A DNA stretch of 64,000 nt from positions 18,696 to 82,695 of the forward strand of contig JANYES010000020.1 in NCBI GenBank assembly GCA_025362975.1, written 5' to 3'. How positions within the stretch are numbered: position 1 is the stretch's first letter; the number at the start of each line of letters is the position of its first letter. The position numbers and the translations under genes were made by a program. Under the pieces are notes generated by a model. That model saw nothing but the letters and a program-made list of their open reading frames with translations. It made no database searches and was not told the origin of the DNA. This DNA is from Alphaproteobacteria bacterium (lineage in GTDB: Bacteria; Pseudomonadota; Alphaproteobacteria; Rickettsiales; SXRF01). Positions 27,594-36,177 of this stretch are shown in pieces.

Positions 27594-28052
27594 ATGTTGA
27601 TTGCTTTATTTGAGCCGGATATTCCGCAAAACACCGGCAGCCTGCTTCGGCTTGCCGCGTGCACGGGAGTGGCACTGCATATCATCGAGCCATGCGGATT
27701 TCCATTTGATAACAAAGAGTTACGGCGCGTGGCGATGGATTATGTCGACCTTGCAAGTCTTACACGGCACGTGTCTTGGAATCAATTTCTTGTTTATAAA
27801 CAAGAACAAGGACTTAGGCTGGTGTTGTTGACGACGCGTGCGACAACCTATCATACGATCTTCGAGTTCCAGCGCAATGACGTGCTGCTTTTTGGGCGCG
27901 AATCCAGCGGTGTGCCGCAGGCGGTGCACGATGTGGTAGATGCGTCGGTGAAAATTCCGCTGGCGCCGGGCGCGCGGTCGTTGAACCTTGTGCAGGCGGC
28001 GAGTATGGTCGTCGGCGAAGCATTGAAGCAGACGGATTTATGGCCAGCATAG
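27594..28052 (+). CDS. trmL: tRNA (cytidine/uridine-2'-O-)-methyltransferase TrmL
   Basis: TrmL, a SPOUT-class enzyme, methylates the ribose of the wobble base (position 34) of leucine tRNAs. The start ATG 27594 gives [20 protein letters not shown], the exact family opening (E-P-x-I-P-x-N-T-G). [35 protein letters not shown] and the knot-forming [24 protein letters not shown] follow. An upstream extension of the open frame to 27414 has no family match. The 152-residue length is normal. It overlaps hemF by 13 bp, so the two are coupled. The gap back to the small membrane gene is AT-rich near 27540-27590 and is the likely promoter. Confidence 0.94.
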   Translation: MLIALFEPDIPQNTGSLLRLAACTGVALHIIEPCGFPFDNKELRRVAMDYVDLASLTRHVSWNQFLVYKQEQGLRLVLLTTRATTYHTIFEFQRNDVLLFGRESSGVPQAVHDVVDASVKIPLAPGARSLNLVQAASMVVGEALKQTDLWPA

Positions 28053-28885
28053 ACGTTTATAAACAGACGGCGCAAACGTGGTTCAGCGAATTGCGGGACC
28101 GGATCTGCGCGGAGCTGGAAGCGATCGAGACCGAAATATCGCCTGACGGCGCCGGTCGTTTTGTGCGTACGCCGTGGCAGCGCGCCGAAGGCGGCGGCGG
28201 GGAAATGTCGGTGATTAAAGGCAAGGTGTTTGAGAAGGGCGGGGTGAATATTTCCACCGTACATGGGGAATTTTCAGACGTCATGCGCAAGGAAATTCCG
28301 GGTGCCAGTGAAGACCCGCGCTTTTGGGCGAGTGGGATTTCGCTGGTGATCCATCCGGTGTCGCCGCTGGTGCCAGCGGTGCATATGAACACGCGCATGA
28401 TCGTGGTGGGGGATGGGACGAAACACTGGTTCGGCGGCGGGGCGGATTTGACGCCGGTGGTGCCGGTGGAGCGCGACACGCAGGATTTCCATGCGGCATT
28501 CCAGCGCGTGTGCGATGCGGCGGACCCGGCGTATTACGCTAAATTTAAAAAATGGTGCGACGAGTATTTTTTCCTGAAGCATCGCAATGAAGCGCGCGGC
28601 ATCGGCGGGATTTTTTACGATTATGTGAATACCGGCGAGTGGGGGAAGGATTTTGCGTTTACGCAGGAGGTGGGTAAAGCCTTAGCGACTATTTACCCGG
28701 CGCTGGTGAAGCGCCATATGCATGAAACATGGGATGATGAGGACCGCCAGCGGCAGCTTATAAAGCGCGGGCGCTATGTGGAGTTTAACCTGCTGTATGA
28801 TCGCGGCACGCGGTTTGGACTTATGACCGGCGGGAATGTCGAGGCGATTTTGATGTCGTTACCGCCGGTAGTCCACTGGGGCTGA
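28040..28885 (+). CDS. hemF: Oxygen-dependent coproporphyrinogen III oxidase HemF
   Basis: HemF converts coproporphyrinogen III to protoporphyrinogen IX using O2 in haem synthesis. All main family blocks are visible: [90 protein letters not shown], and [18 protein letters not shown] near the C-terminus. The 281-residue length is normal. The start overlaps trmL by 13 bp. It ends convergently with the next gene, overlapping it by 27 bp. Its presence points to aerobic growth, in line with the bc1 complex next to it. Confidence 0.97.
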   Translation: MASIDVYKQTAQTWFSELRDRICAELEAIETEISPDGAGRFVRTPWQRAEGGGGEMSVIKGKVFEKGGVNISTVHGEFSDVMRKEIPGASEDPRFWASGISLVIHPVSPLVPAVHMNTRMIVVGDGTKHWFGGGADLTPVVPVERDTQDFHAAFQRVCDAADPAYYAKFKKWCDEYFFLKHRNEARGIGGIFYDYVNTGEWGKDFAFTQEVGKALATIYPALVKRHMHETWDDEDRQRQLIKRGRYVEFNLLYDRGTRFGLMTGGNVEAILMSLPPVVHWG

Positions 28886-29476
28886 GAATTTTACGTCTTC
28901 GACTTCCATGGCGCTGCGAAGCCCGCTTTCATGCCATGCTTTCATCACGCAGTCGATGCCTTGGAGCAAGGCATCGTTGACGGCGCAGTCCGGGGCGGCG
29001 GCTTTGATGTGGTGTTTGAGGATTTCCTGCCAGTCTTGCAGTTTGCCGTAAGAGCCTTCGATGCTGTCGAGCAGGCGCATGTTTTTGTAGGGCACGGTGG
29101 CAACGGTTTCGAGACGCGCGATGGCCTCCGAGAGCAGGTAACGCAAGGTATGGACGCGTTTCTTCGTGTCGGGGTGATGGCCTTCGGGCAGCTCGTCGGA
29201 TGAGGAGAGTAAATAGCTGGCGCGCAATGTGTCGACGGCTGCATCGCTCGACAGCGCGGTCAATAACGTATGCGCGCTTTCGTGGGTGTTGTCCTGAATG
29301 CGGCGGAGTTTGACCTGCGGAGATTCATTGTCGCGCAGCATTTCGTAGGAGAATTTGCTGGGGCGCAGGCGGTTAGCGGCGTGTTCTTCTTTGATGAAAG
29401 CAGTTTCGAAATCCTGCGGACGTTTTTGCGCGTCGTGCGGGTCGGTTTCGGGGATCTGGTTGTAGTCATTGGACAT
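28859..29476 (-). CDS. Hypothetical soluble protein convergent with hemF
   Basis: A 205-residue protein I do not recognise. The start at ATG 29476 ([15 protein letters not shown]) is set by a good Shine-Dalgarno GGAGG six bases upstream; an ATG at 29488 overlaps it. The protein is highly charged and helical. Readable blocks are [40 protein letters not shown] and [20 protein letters not shown]. No signal peptide or membrane segment is seen. Its 3' end overlaps hemF by 27 bp in convergent direction. An AT-rich promoter-like gap of about 170 bp separates it from the next plus-strand gene. Confidence 0.6.
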   Translation of the reverse strand: MSNDYNQIPETDPHDAQKRPQDFETAFIKEEHAANRLRPSKFSYEMLRDNESPQVKLRRIQDNTHESAHTLLTALSSDAAVDTLRASYLLSSSDELPEGHHPDTKKRVHTLRYLLSEAIARLETVATVPYKNMRLLDSIEGSYGKLQDWQEILKHHIKAAAPDCAVNDALLQGIDCVMKAWHESGLRSAMEVEDVKFSAPVDYRR

Positions 29477-29645
29477 GGCTGCCTCCATGATTTCTTATTA
29501 TTATCAGTATACTGGAAATTTATTAATTAATATCAAACGGCTAATATTTTGTTATTATTATAGATATTATAAAAAATTATTCGTTATTGATGGCTTGGGG
29601 AAAAAATGCCATCGCAATCCTATGTGGGGCTTGCACAATAGGAGC

Positions 29646-29906
29646 ATGAAAACGATTCCGATGCTGATTTCAATGATGGTGCTATCCGGGTGTAGCTGCG
29701 TGGGCTGCGACGAATGGGCGAATTTGGATTATACGCTTGCGGAATGCGGCACGAAGAATGCGATCCTGACCACCACCGGTTGCCAGAAAAACCCGGCGAT
29801 GACGACGCACGCCGGACAGGTGAAGGCGGTGAGTAATGTCGACAATGTTGACAATGTCCATAATGATGCGTCGCATACGCAGGAAAATCAGGCGATGAAA
29901 CGCTAG
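29646..29906 (+). CDS. Small cysteine-rich lipoprotein
   Basis: An 86-residue protein starting MKTIPMLISMMVLSGCSCVGCDEW with a lipobox VLSGC (Cys16) and a Shine-Dalgarno TAGGAG just before the ATG. The mature part is short and polar, with further cysteines (CVGC, ECG, GCQ) and an Asn/Asp/Val-rich repeat VDNVDNVHND. It probably sits in the outer or inner membrane as a lipid-anchored peptide. Its function is unknown. It ends overlapping the stop of the convergent AmpG-like gene by 4 bp. Confidence 0.6.
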   Translation: MKTIPMLISMMVLSGCSCVGCDEWANLDYTLAECGTKNAILTTTGCQKNPAMTTHAGQVKAVSNVDNVDNVHNDASHTQENQAMKR

Positions 29907-31180
29907 TCGTTCTTCTGGTGATCTAAATCCATTTTTTTCGACAACCACCACAATAAAGCCAATCCCGGAAGGGCCAGCAGCGAGGCGAAGGTGAAGAAAC
30001 CTTCCCAGCCAAGGGCTTCGGCGATGCGGCCTGAGGGCGTGGACAGCCATGTGCGCCCAAAAGCGGCGAAGGAACTCAGCAGTGCGTATTGCGTGGCGGT
30101 GAAGCGGACATGGGTCAGGCTGCTCATGAAGGCGACGAAGGCGGCGGTGCCCATGCCGCCGCTGATGTTTTCGAGCGTCACGGAGAGTATCAGGAAATGG
30201 ACGTCGGCACCGAGGCGGGCCTGCACCACGAACATCAGGTTGGTGAACATATGGGCGATGCCGCAGATCCACAGGGTGCGGGTGATACCGAGGCGGAAGA
30301 CCAGCGCGCCGCCGAAAAAGCTGCCGACGATGGTGGCGATGACGCCGTAGAGCTTCATGACGGTGGCGAGCTGCTCGCCGGTAAAGCCAGTGTGCAGCAG
30401 GAAGGGCGTGGTCATGACGCCCATGAAGGCGTCGGCGAATTTATAAAGCACGATGAAGAGCAAAAGCGCCAGCCAGTGTGGGCGAGTCATGAAATCGGCA
30501 AAGGGGAGCACGACGTGCTCGCGCAGCCACAGCGGGGCGCTGAGCCGGGTTTGGGTTGCTTCCACGGCGGCGCTCTGGGGAGGTTCTCTGGCGATGAGCG
30601 TGGTGAGGATGCCGACGCCGACGAGGGTGGACATGATGAGGTAAATCGCGTGCCAGCTGATGTGGTCGGACAGGTAAAGCGGCAAGGCGGTGGAGGCGAT
30701 CATGCCGAAGCGGTAGCCGAGGACGACAGCGGCGGCCCCTGCCCCGTATTGTTCTGGTTTTAAGCTTTCGACGCGGTAAGCGTCGATGACGATATCCTGT
30801 GAGGCGGAGAAGATGGCGACCAGCAACGCCATGAAGGCGGTGTTCCAGACGTTGATTGCGGGGTCGGTGAGGCTTAAGGCGAGCAGGCTGGCTACGAGGG
30901 CGAATTGCGTGGCGAGCAGCCAACCGCGGCGGCGGCCGAAGAGCTTGCACAGAACCGGGAAATGCACGGCGTCGATCAGCGGCGACCAGAGGAATTTAAG
31001 CGCGTAGGGAGTGCCGATAGCAGCGAACAGGCCGATGGATTTCATGTCAAGCCCGGCTTTGGTCAGCCACGCGCCGAGGGTGGTGGCCGTGAGCGCCAAC
31101 GGTAAGCCGGAGGAAAAACCCAGCGCGAAGACGATGAGGATGGCGGGTTTAGAATAGACGGAGAAAAAGTTTTTAAGCAC
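29903..31180 (-). CDS. ampG: AmpG-like muropeptide MFS permease
   Basis: AmpG imports GlcNAc-anhydroMurNAc peptides for cell-wall recycling. The family opening is visible (FALGFSSGLPLALTATTLGAWLT), followed by YALKFLWSPLIDAVHFP, GRRRGWLL and the motif ASQDIVIDAYRVESL typical of AmpG. About 12-14 membrane segments are present. The open frame extends to 31231, but GTG at 31180 (VLKNFFSVYSKPAIL) has a Shine-Dalgarno AAGGAA and starts where the family starts, so I prefer it. The resulting length of about 425 residues fits the short AmpG type. No beta-lactamase or LysR gene is near. Substrate assignment follows the family and is not proven. Confidence 0.85.
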   Translation of the reverse strand: MLKNFFSVYSKPAILIVFALGFSSGLPLALTATTLGAWLTKAGLDMKSIGLFAAIGTPYALKFLWSPLIDAVHFPVLCKLFGRRRGWLLATQFALVASLLALSLTDPAINVWNTAFMALLVAIFSASQDIVIDAYRVESLKPEQYGAGAAAVVLGYRFGMIASTALPLYLSDHISWHAIYLIMSTLVGVGILTTLIAREPPQSAAVEATQTRLSAPLWLREHVVLPFADFMTRPHWLALLLFIVLYKFADAFMGVMTTPFLLHTGFTGEQLATVMKLYGVIATIVGSFFGGALVFRLGITRTLWICGIAHMFTNLMFVVQARLGADVHFLILSVTLENISGGMGTAAFVAFMSSLTHVRFTATQYALLSSFAAFGRTWLSTPSGRIAEALGWEGFFTFASLLALPGLALLWWLSKKMDLDHQKND

Positions 31181-31303
31181 TGGGTGGTTCCTTGGGTTCA
31201 AGGAGCCACCATAGGCAATCGAGTGCAGCAAATCAAACTCTTAGCGGCCCGGAAACGTTAGCTTTTGTGGTTTCGCGCTCGGGGTCAGGCGCGGATGCCG
31301 TGA

Positions 31304-31645
31304 ATGGCTTCGTCGGAAACCGTGGGGAATATGCCTTCGAAAGTACTGACCACGATGTTTACCGGCGTAAACGTAGGCTATGCCGATGCGGGGATTACCA
31401 CGCATGCAGAAGCGATTGAGCTGGTCGACAATACGCTGTCGTTTGCCAAGCGCAGCGGCGGGACGGACCGTAATGAGTACACGCCGCACCCGGCATTGGT
31501 GGTGTATGACCCGGCGCTGCAATGCCCGGTGGGCGGTAAGCTGGCGGTGGCGCTGGAGCAGCAGCTGGAACCGGTGATCTCAGAGCCGGGATTCCATTAT
31601 TTGTGCGCAAAAGAAACGGCGAATTCTCGCGGCGAGTCGTTCTAA
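31304..31645 (+). CDS. Hypothetical protein
   Basis: A 113-residue frame (MASSETVGNMPSKVLTTMFT...) I do not recognise. Readable blocks are GVNVGYADAGITTHAEAIEL and PALVVYDPALQCPVGGKLAV. No membrane segment or signal is seen, and there is no strong Shine-Dalgarno. It lies between the divergent AmpG-like gene and the convergent metH, ending 10 bp from the metH stop. Codon use resembles that of the core genes. Confidence 0.45.
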   Translation: MASSETVGNMPSKVLTTMFTGVNVGYADAGITTHAEAIELVDNTLSFAKRSGGTDRNEYTPHPALVVYDPALQCPVGGKLAVALEQQLEPVISEPGFHYLCAKETANSRGESF

Positions 31646-31654
31646 ACAATCAAT

Positions 31655-33487
31655 TTAAGCAGCTTCGGACTCGCGGCGGTCGTAGATGAGGTCTTCGGCG
31701 GCGGAGACTTCGTGCGCGGGTATTTTGTGCAGCGGGGTGATTTTGCTTACGTGGATGATGGCACCCGTGAGGCCGCGCTTGATGGCGTGGTCGAGGTAGA
31801 CGGAGTTGAGCACGTGGCGGGCCGCCGGGTTCAGGCCGAAGGAGATGTTGGAAAGGCCCAGGATGATCTGGATGTCGGGGAGTTCCCTGTGGATGCGCTC
31901 GATGGCATCGAGCGTCCACACACCTAGTTTGCGGTCGTCTTCGTTGCCGGTGCAGATGGTGAAGGTGAGCGGGTCGATCATTAAATCCGATGACGGCATG
32001 CCGTAACCTTTACAGCAGAAATCGTGCAGGCGGTGGGCGATAGCGAGTTTGCGGTCGACATCTTTGGCCATGCCTTCTTCGTCGATGGTGAGCGCGATGA
32101 CGGCAGCACCATATTTCATGGCGAGTTCCATGCGCTGGTGCGCGGGTTTTTCGCCGTCTTCGAAGTTGATGGAATTGATGATGGCTTTGCCACCGTAGAG
32201 TTTCAGCGCCGCTTCCAAGACGATAAGTTCGGTGGAGTCGATGACCAGCGGGGCGGTGATGGTGCCGCGGGTGCGCGAGACCATTTCGGTCATGTCGTGG
32301 ATTTCATTGCGGCCGACGAAAGCGGTGCAGATGTCGAGCGTGTGCGAGCCTTCGCGCTGTTGTTCTTTGGCCATGTCGACACAGGTGTCCCAATCTTCGC
32401 TGTCTTGGGCGAGGCGGAATTTTTTCGAGCCGTTGGCGTTGCAGCGTTCACCGATGGCGAGGATTGCGTTTTCCTGACGCAGTTCCACCTGCTGGAAGAG
32501 CGAGGCGACGGAAGGCACCCAGTGGTGTTTGCGGGCGACGGGGGCGGGGCGTTTTTTGGCGCCGTCCTGACGCTCCAGCATGGCGTTGATGGCGGTGATG
32601 TGGTTTTCGTTGGTGCCGCAGCAGCCGCCGATAATGTTGATGCCGTCTTCTTTTAAGAAACGTTCGAGCCAGCGGGCCATTTCGTCGGGGCCTAACGGGA
32701 AGTGGACGTGGCCGTTATGAAGTTCCGGGAGGCCAGCGTTAGGGAGCACGGAAATTAAGCGCGGCCAGTTGGAAGAAATCCAGCGTACATGATCGGCCAT
32801 TTCCTGCGGGCCGGTGGCGCAGTTGAGGCCCATTGAGTCGACACCCAGCGCATGGATGACGGTGGCGGCGGCGGCGATGTCGGAGCCGACGAGCAGCGTG
32901 CCGGTGGTTTCAACGGTGACCTGCACCATGATGGGCAGCGTCACGCCGGTTTTTTTCATGGCGATTTTGCAGGCGTTGACGGCGGCTTTGACCTGCAGCG
33001 GGTCTTGCGAGGTCTCGATGAGAAAACAATCGGCGCGGCCAGCGATGAGGCCTTCGCACTGGAGCACGAAAGACTCTTCAAGCGCGTCATAGCCGACATG
33101 CCCTAAGCTTGGCAGCTTGGTGCCGGGGCCGATGGCGCCGACGACGAAACGCTTGCGGCCGTCATGGGCGAATTCGGCGATTGCTTCGTGCGCGAGTTCG
33201 CAGGCGCGGCGGTTGATTTCCAAGGTTTTGTCTTCGAGGCCGAATTCGCCGAGGGTCAGGATGGAACCGCCGAAGGTGTTGGTTTCCACCGCGTCGGAAC
33301 CGGCGGCGAAGTATTTCATGTGCACGTCGCGGATGAAATCGGGGCGCGAGAGGTTCAGGATTTCGGAACAGTTTTCCTGGCCCCAATAGTCTTTTTCGAC
33401 TTCGAGGGTGGCGCCTTGAATTTGGGTGCCCATAGCGCCGTCGAGCAGGAGGACTTGTTTGCTTACGAAATCGAGAAAATTGCTCAT
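31655..33487 (-). CDS. metH: Methionine synthase N-terminal half (homocysteine- and folate-binding domains only)
   Basis: MetH transfers the methyl of 5-methyl-THF to homocysteine through cobalamin. The 610-residue frame holds the homocysteine domain: LLLDGAMGTQIQ, DAVETNTFGG, GLNCATGP, and the zinc-binding cysteines in GLNC and IIGGCCGTNENH. It also holds the pterin domain (IGERCNANGSKKFR, VIDSTELIVLEAALKLYGGKAIINS, ILGLSNISFGLNPAARHVLNS). It stops at AAEDLIYDRRESEAA, where full-length MetH goes on to the cap, B12-binding (DxHxxG) and SAM-reactivation domains (about 1200 residues in all). No partner lies next to it here. Split metH genes are known in some alphaproteobacteria, so the other half may be elsewhere. 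Confidence 0.9.
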   Translation of the reverse strand: MSNFLDFVSKQVLLLDGAMGTQIQGATLEVEKDYWGQENCSEILNLSRPDFIRDVHMKYFAAGSDAVETNTFGGSILTLGEFGLEDKTLEINRRACELAHEAIAEFAHDGRKRFVVGAIGPGTKLPSLGHVGYDALEESFVLQCEGLIAGRADCFLIETSQDPLQVKAAVNACKIAMKKTGVTLPIMVQVTVETTGTLLVGSDIAAAATVIHALGVDSMGLNCATGPQEMADHVRWISSNWPRLISVLPNAGLPELHNGHVHFPLGPDEMARWLERFLKEDGINIIGGCCGTNENHITAINAMLERQDGAKKRPAPVARKHHWVPSVASLFQQVELRQENAILAIGERCNANGSKKFRLAQDSEDWDTCVDMAKEQQREGSHTLDICTAFVGRNEIHDMTEMVSRTRGTITAPLVIDSTELIVLEAALKLYGGKAIINSINFEDGEKPAHQRMELAMKYGAAVIALTIDEEGMAKDVDRKLAIAHRLHDFCCKGYGMPSSDLMIDPLTFTICTGNEDDRKLGVWTLDAIERIHRELPDIQIILGLSNISFGLNPAARHVLNSVYLDHAIKRGLTGAIIHVSKITPLHKIPAHEVSAAEDLIYDRRESEAA

Positions 33488-33668
33488 TGCGAAATCAATC
33501 TAATTTGGTTATTCGCTATTATATAGGCTTTTTAGCGGCAGACTCAACAGATTAAGGACATTGCTTTATGATGTGGCTTGAGCGCGTTAACATATTGTTA
33601 ATCAAAGAAATTTTTCCGAGCATGCGCGGGGTTTCCTGCATTCGGAAAAAATGACTTTCGCGTTTTGA

Positions 33669-33914
33669 GGGATTGATGCCGGGTTTGAGCTGCATGAGCA
33701 CGGGCACAAGGCCGAGCAGGTGGCGCATATGATCGAAGTCACGTTTGTACTGACCGTGAACGGCGAGGCGAAGCTGCTTGAAACGGGCGCGATGACGATT
33801 ATTCCGAGCAATGTGCCGCATAACGGCAAGGCGATTACCAATTGCCGGATTCTGGATATTTTTTACCCGAAGCGCGACGAATATGTGTTCGATAAGGTCG
33901 AAGCCGTGGGATGA
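33669..33914 (+). pseudogene. Cupin-domain fragment
   Basis: After a TGA at 33666 an 81-codon frame encodes the core of a small cupin. It holds ELHEHGHKAEQVAHMIE (the H-x-H...E metal box), a hydrophobic turn FVLTVNGEAKLLETGAMTII, then PSNVPHNGKAI with the second-box His. It ends DIFYPKRDEYVFDKV. The first 20-30 residues expected in this family are missing, and no ATG lies upstream in frame; GTG 33720 would start after the metal box. I read it as a 5'-truncated or frameshifted gene. Confidence 0.5.
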
Positions 33915-33958
33915 TGTTTCGATAGTGTTTGGATTCGGACAGTGGCATAATCGACGCT

Positions 33959-35371
33959 ATGGTTAAATCCACTTCCCAGTTTGTCTGTCAGGCATGCGGC
34001 GCGATTCATTCGAAATGGTCGGGCAAGTGCGACGATTGCGGCGGCTGGAATACGATTAGCGAAGAAGCGGCGGTGCAAACCACGCCCAAAGGACTGACGT
34101 CCGGCAAGGGCAAGAAGGTCGAGATGGTGACGCTCGATGCCAACACACAGGATGCGGCGAGGACGTCGACCGGAATTCATGAGCTGGACCGCGTTTTGGG
34201 CGGCGGACTCGTGGCGGGAAGCGCAGTGCTGATCGGCGGTGACCCGGGGATTGGCAAGTCGACGCTGCTGTTGCAGGCGGTGGTGGCGATTGGCAATAAA
34301 GGCGTTAGCTGTTCGTATATTTCCGGTGAGGAATCGGTGGCGCAGGTGAGCTTGCGAGCAAAGCGGTTGGGGTTGACTAGCCCGAAAGTGGGGCTGGCAT
34401 CGGCAACGTCAGTACGCGATATTATCGCCTCGATCGATGGCGGAGATGCGCCGCAGGTGGTGATTATCGATTCGATTCAGACGATGTATCTGGACAATCT
34501 GGACGCGGCGCCGGGAACGGTTTCACAAGTGCGCGCGGCGAGCCATGAGTTGATTAAGCTGGCCAAGAAGCGCGGGATTACGCTGTTTTTAGTGGGGCAT
34601 GTCACCAAGGACGGGCAGATCGCGGGGCCGCGGGTGCTGGAGCATATGGTCGATACGGTGCTGTATTTTGAAGGCGAGCGCGGACATGAATTCCGGATTT
34701 TGCGGGCGGTGAAGAACCGCTTTGGCGGAACGGACGAGATCGGCGTGTTTGAAATGGGCGGCGACGGGTTGCGCGAGATTGCCAACCCTTCGGCGCTGTT
34801 CCTTTCGGGGCGCGAAGGCTCGGTGTCGGGCGCGTGCGTGTTTGCGGGCATGGAGGGGTCGAGGCCGCTGCTGGTAGAAATTCAGGCGCTGGTGGCGCCG
34901 TCATATATGAGCAGCCCGCGCAGGGCTGTGGTCGGTTGGGACGGTGGGCGGCTTGCGATGGTGCTGGCGGTGTTGGAGACGCGCTGCGGGATTCGGTTTT
35001 CGGACAAGGAAGTGTATCTGAGCGTGGCGGGCGGGATTCGCATCAGCGAACCGGCGGCGGACATGGCGGTGGCGGCGGCTTTGCTGTCGGCGCTGTACGA
35101 TATGCCCCTGCCCGCTTCCAGCGTGATGTTCGGCGAAATCGGGCTTTCCGGTGAGATTCGCGCTGTGTCGCGCACGGAATCGAGGCTGCGGGAGGCGGAA
35201 AAATTAGGATTTTCAAGTTGCTATATCCCGGATCAGACGGGCAAAAATAGTGTGTTTAAAGGTTTGACGCTCGCGTTAAAACATGTAGAAACTGTATCCA
35301 CGTTGGCGCGCCAGCTTTTCGGCGCTGTTGACAAATCTGCGGCCCAGAAAAAAGTTGGCGAATATGCTTGA
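33959..35371 (+). CDS. radA: DNA repair ATPase RadA
   Basis: RadA (Sms) is a RecA-related helicase acting in branch migration and recombination repair. Starting at ATG 33959 (MVKSTSQFVCQACG) it has the N-terminal zinc finger CQACGAIHSKWSGKCDDCGGW, the Walker A IGGDPGIGKST, the KNRFGGTDEIGVFEM block with the RadA-specific KNRFG, and the Lon-like C-terminal domain (ISEPAADMAVAAALLSAL and FGEIGLSGEIR). The 470-residue length is normal. An upstream ATG at 33929 adds ten residues before the zinc finger and is less likely. It overlaps cvpA by 8 bp. Confidence 0.97.
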   Translation: MVKSTSQFVCQACGAIHSKWSGKCDDCGGWNTISEEAAVQTTPKGLTSGKGKKVEMVTLDANTQDAARTSTGIHELDRVLGGGLVAGSAVLIGGDPGIGKSTLLLQAVVAIGNKGVSCSYISGEESVAQVSLRAKRLGLTSPKVGLASATSVRDIIASIDGGDAPQVVIIDSIQTMYLDNLDAAPGTVSQVRAASHELIKLAKKRGITLFLVGHVTKDGQIAGPRVLEHMVDTVLYFEGERGHEFRILRAVKNRFGGTDEIGVFEMGGDGLREIANPSALFLSGREGSVSGACVFAGMEGSRPLLVEIQALVAPSYMSSPRRAVVGWDGGRLAMVLAVLETRCGIRFSDKEVYLSVAGGIRISEPAADMAVAAALLSALYDMPLPASSVMFGEIGLSGEIRAVSRTESRLREAEKLGFSSCYIPDQTGKNSVFKGLTLALKHVETVSTLARQLFGAVDKSAAQKKVGEYA

Positions 35372-36062
35372 GACCCACCTGAATATTTTCGACGCAGGCG
35401 TTATCGGTGTGATGGCGCTTTCATGTTTGTTCGCGTTTTTCCGTGGGTTTATCCGCGAGGTGCTGAGCCTTGGCGCGTGGATCGGCGCTGCCATCATCAC
35501 GATTTATTATTTCCCGGAAGTGTCGGCGAAATTGCAGCCGCATTTTAAAAGCCAGGTGGGTGCGACCGGCGTAGGCACGCTGATTATTTATACCGTGGCG
35601 CTGATCGGGTTTTCGATCATCAATTCGATTATTTTGAAATACGTGCGCAGCGGCACGGAAGTCGGCATGCTGGATAATGGCATGGGTTTTATCTTCGGGG
35701 CGGCGCGCGGCGCGCTTATCGTGTCGCTGGGGTATTTCCTGATGACCATCGCGATTCCGGCGGAAAAAGAATATCCCGACTGGCTGAAAAAATCGGTGAC
35801 GCGGCCTTACGCGGAAATGGGCGCGATCAAGCTGGCTAAAGTGGCGCCAGATTATTTACGCGAAATTTCGACACTGGAGAAAAAAGCCGTGGCGGAAATG
35901 GCCGATGCCAAGAAAACCAGCGATAGCGCGCACAGCGACGGCGACGCGCCGCACCAAGCAGATATCATCGATAAAAGCGGCGCAGATAAGAACGCCGGAT
36001 ACAGCCGCACCAGCGAAAACCAGCTCGATCGCCTGATCGGCAGCAGCTCGAGCTCGCATTAA
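35364..36062 (+). CDS. cvpA: CvpA-family membrane protein
   Basis: A 232-residue inner-membrane protein with four membrane segments and the CvpA opening (FDAGVIGVMALSCLFAFFRGFIREVLSLGAWIGA). The C-terminal 60 residues are charged and disordered. E. coli CvpA is needed for colicin V production, and more recent work links the family to envelope stress; the exact role is open. The start ATG 35364 lies within radA (the stop is at 35371), so translation is coupled. purF follows, as in many proteobacteria. Confidence 0.88.
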   Translation: MLETHLNIFDAGVIGVMALSCLFAFFRGFIREVLSLGAWIGAAIITIYYFPEVSAKLQPHFKSQVGATGVGTLIIYTVALIGFSIINSIILKYVRSGTEVGMLDNGMGFIFGAARGALIVSLGYFLMTIAIPAEKEYPDWLKKSVTRPYAEMGAIKLAKVAPDYLREISTLEKKAVAEMADAKKTSDSAHSDGDAPHQADIIDKSGADKNAGYSRTSENQLDRLIGSSSSSH

Positions 36063-36177
36063 TGGTACACTCGCTGGCACTTCGTTCGGGGGCGCTACGG
36101 ATATTTAAACAACATCGCCGGACCAAGATGACGGCGACTCGCACCGCGTTCGCGAGCGAGCCCAAAGGATGGATTCT

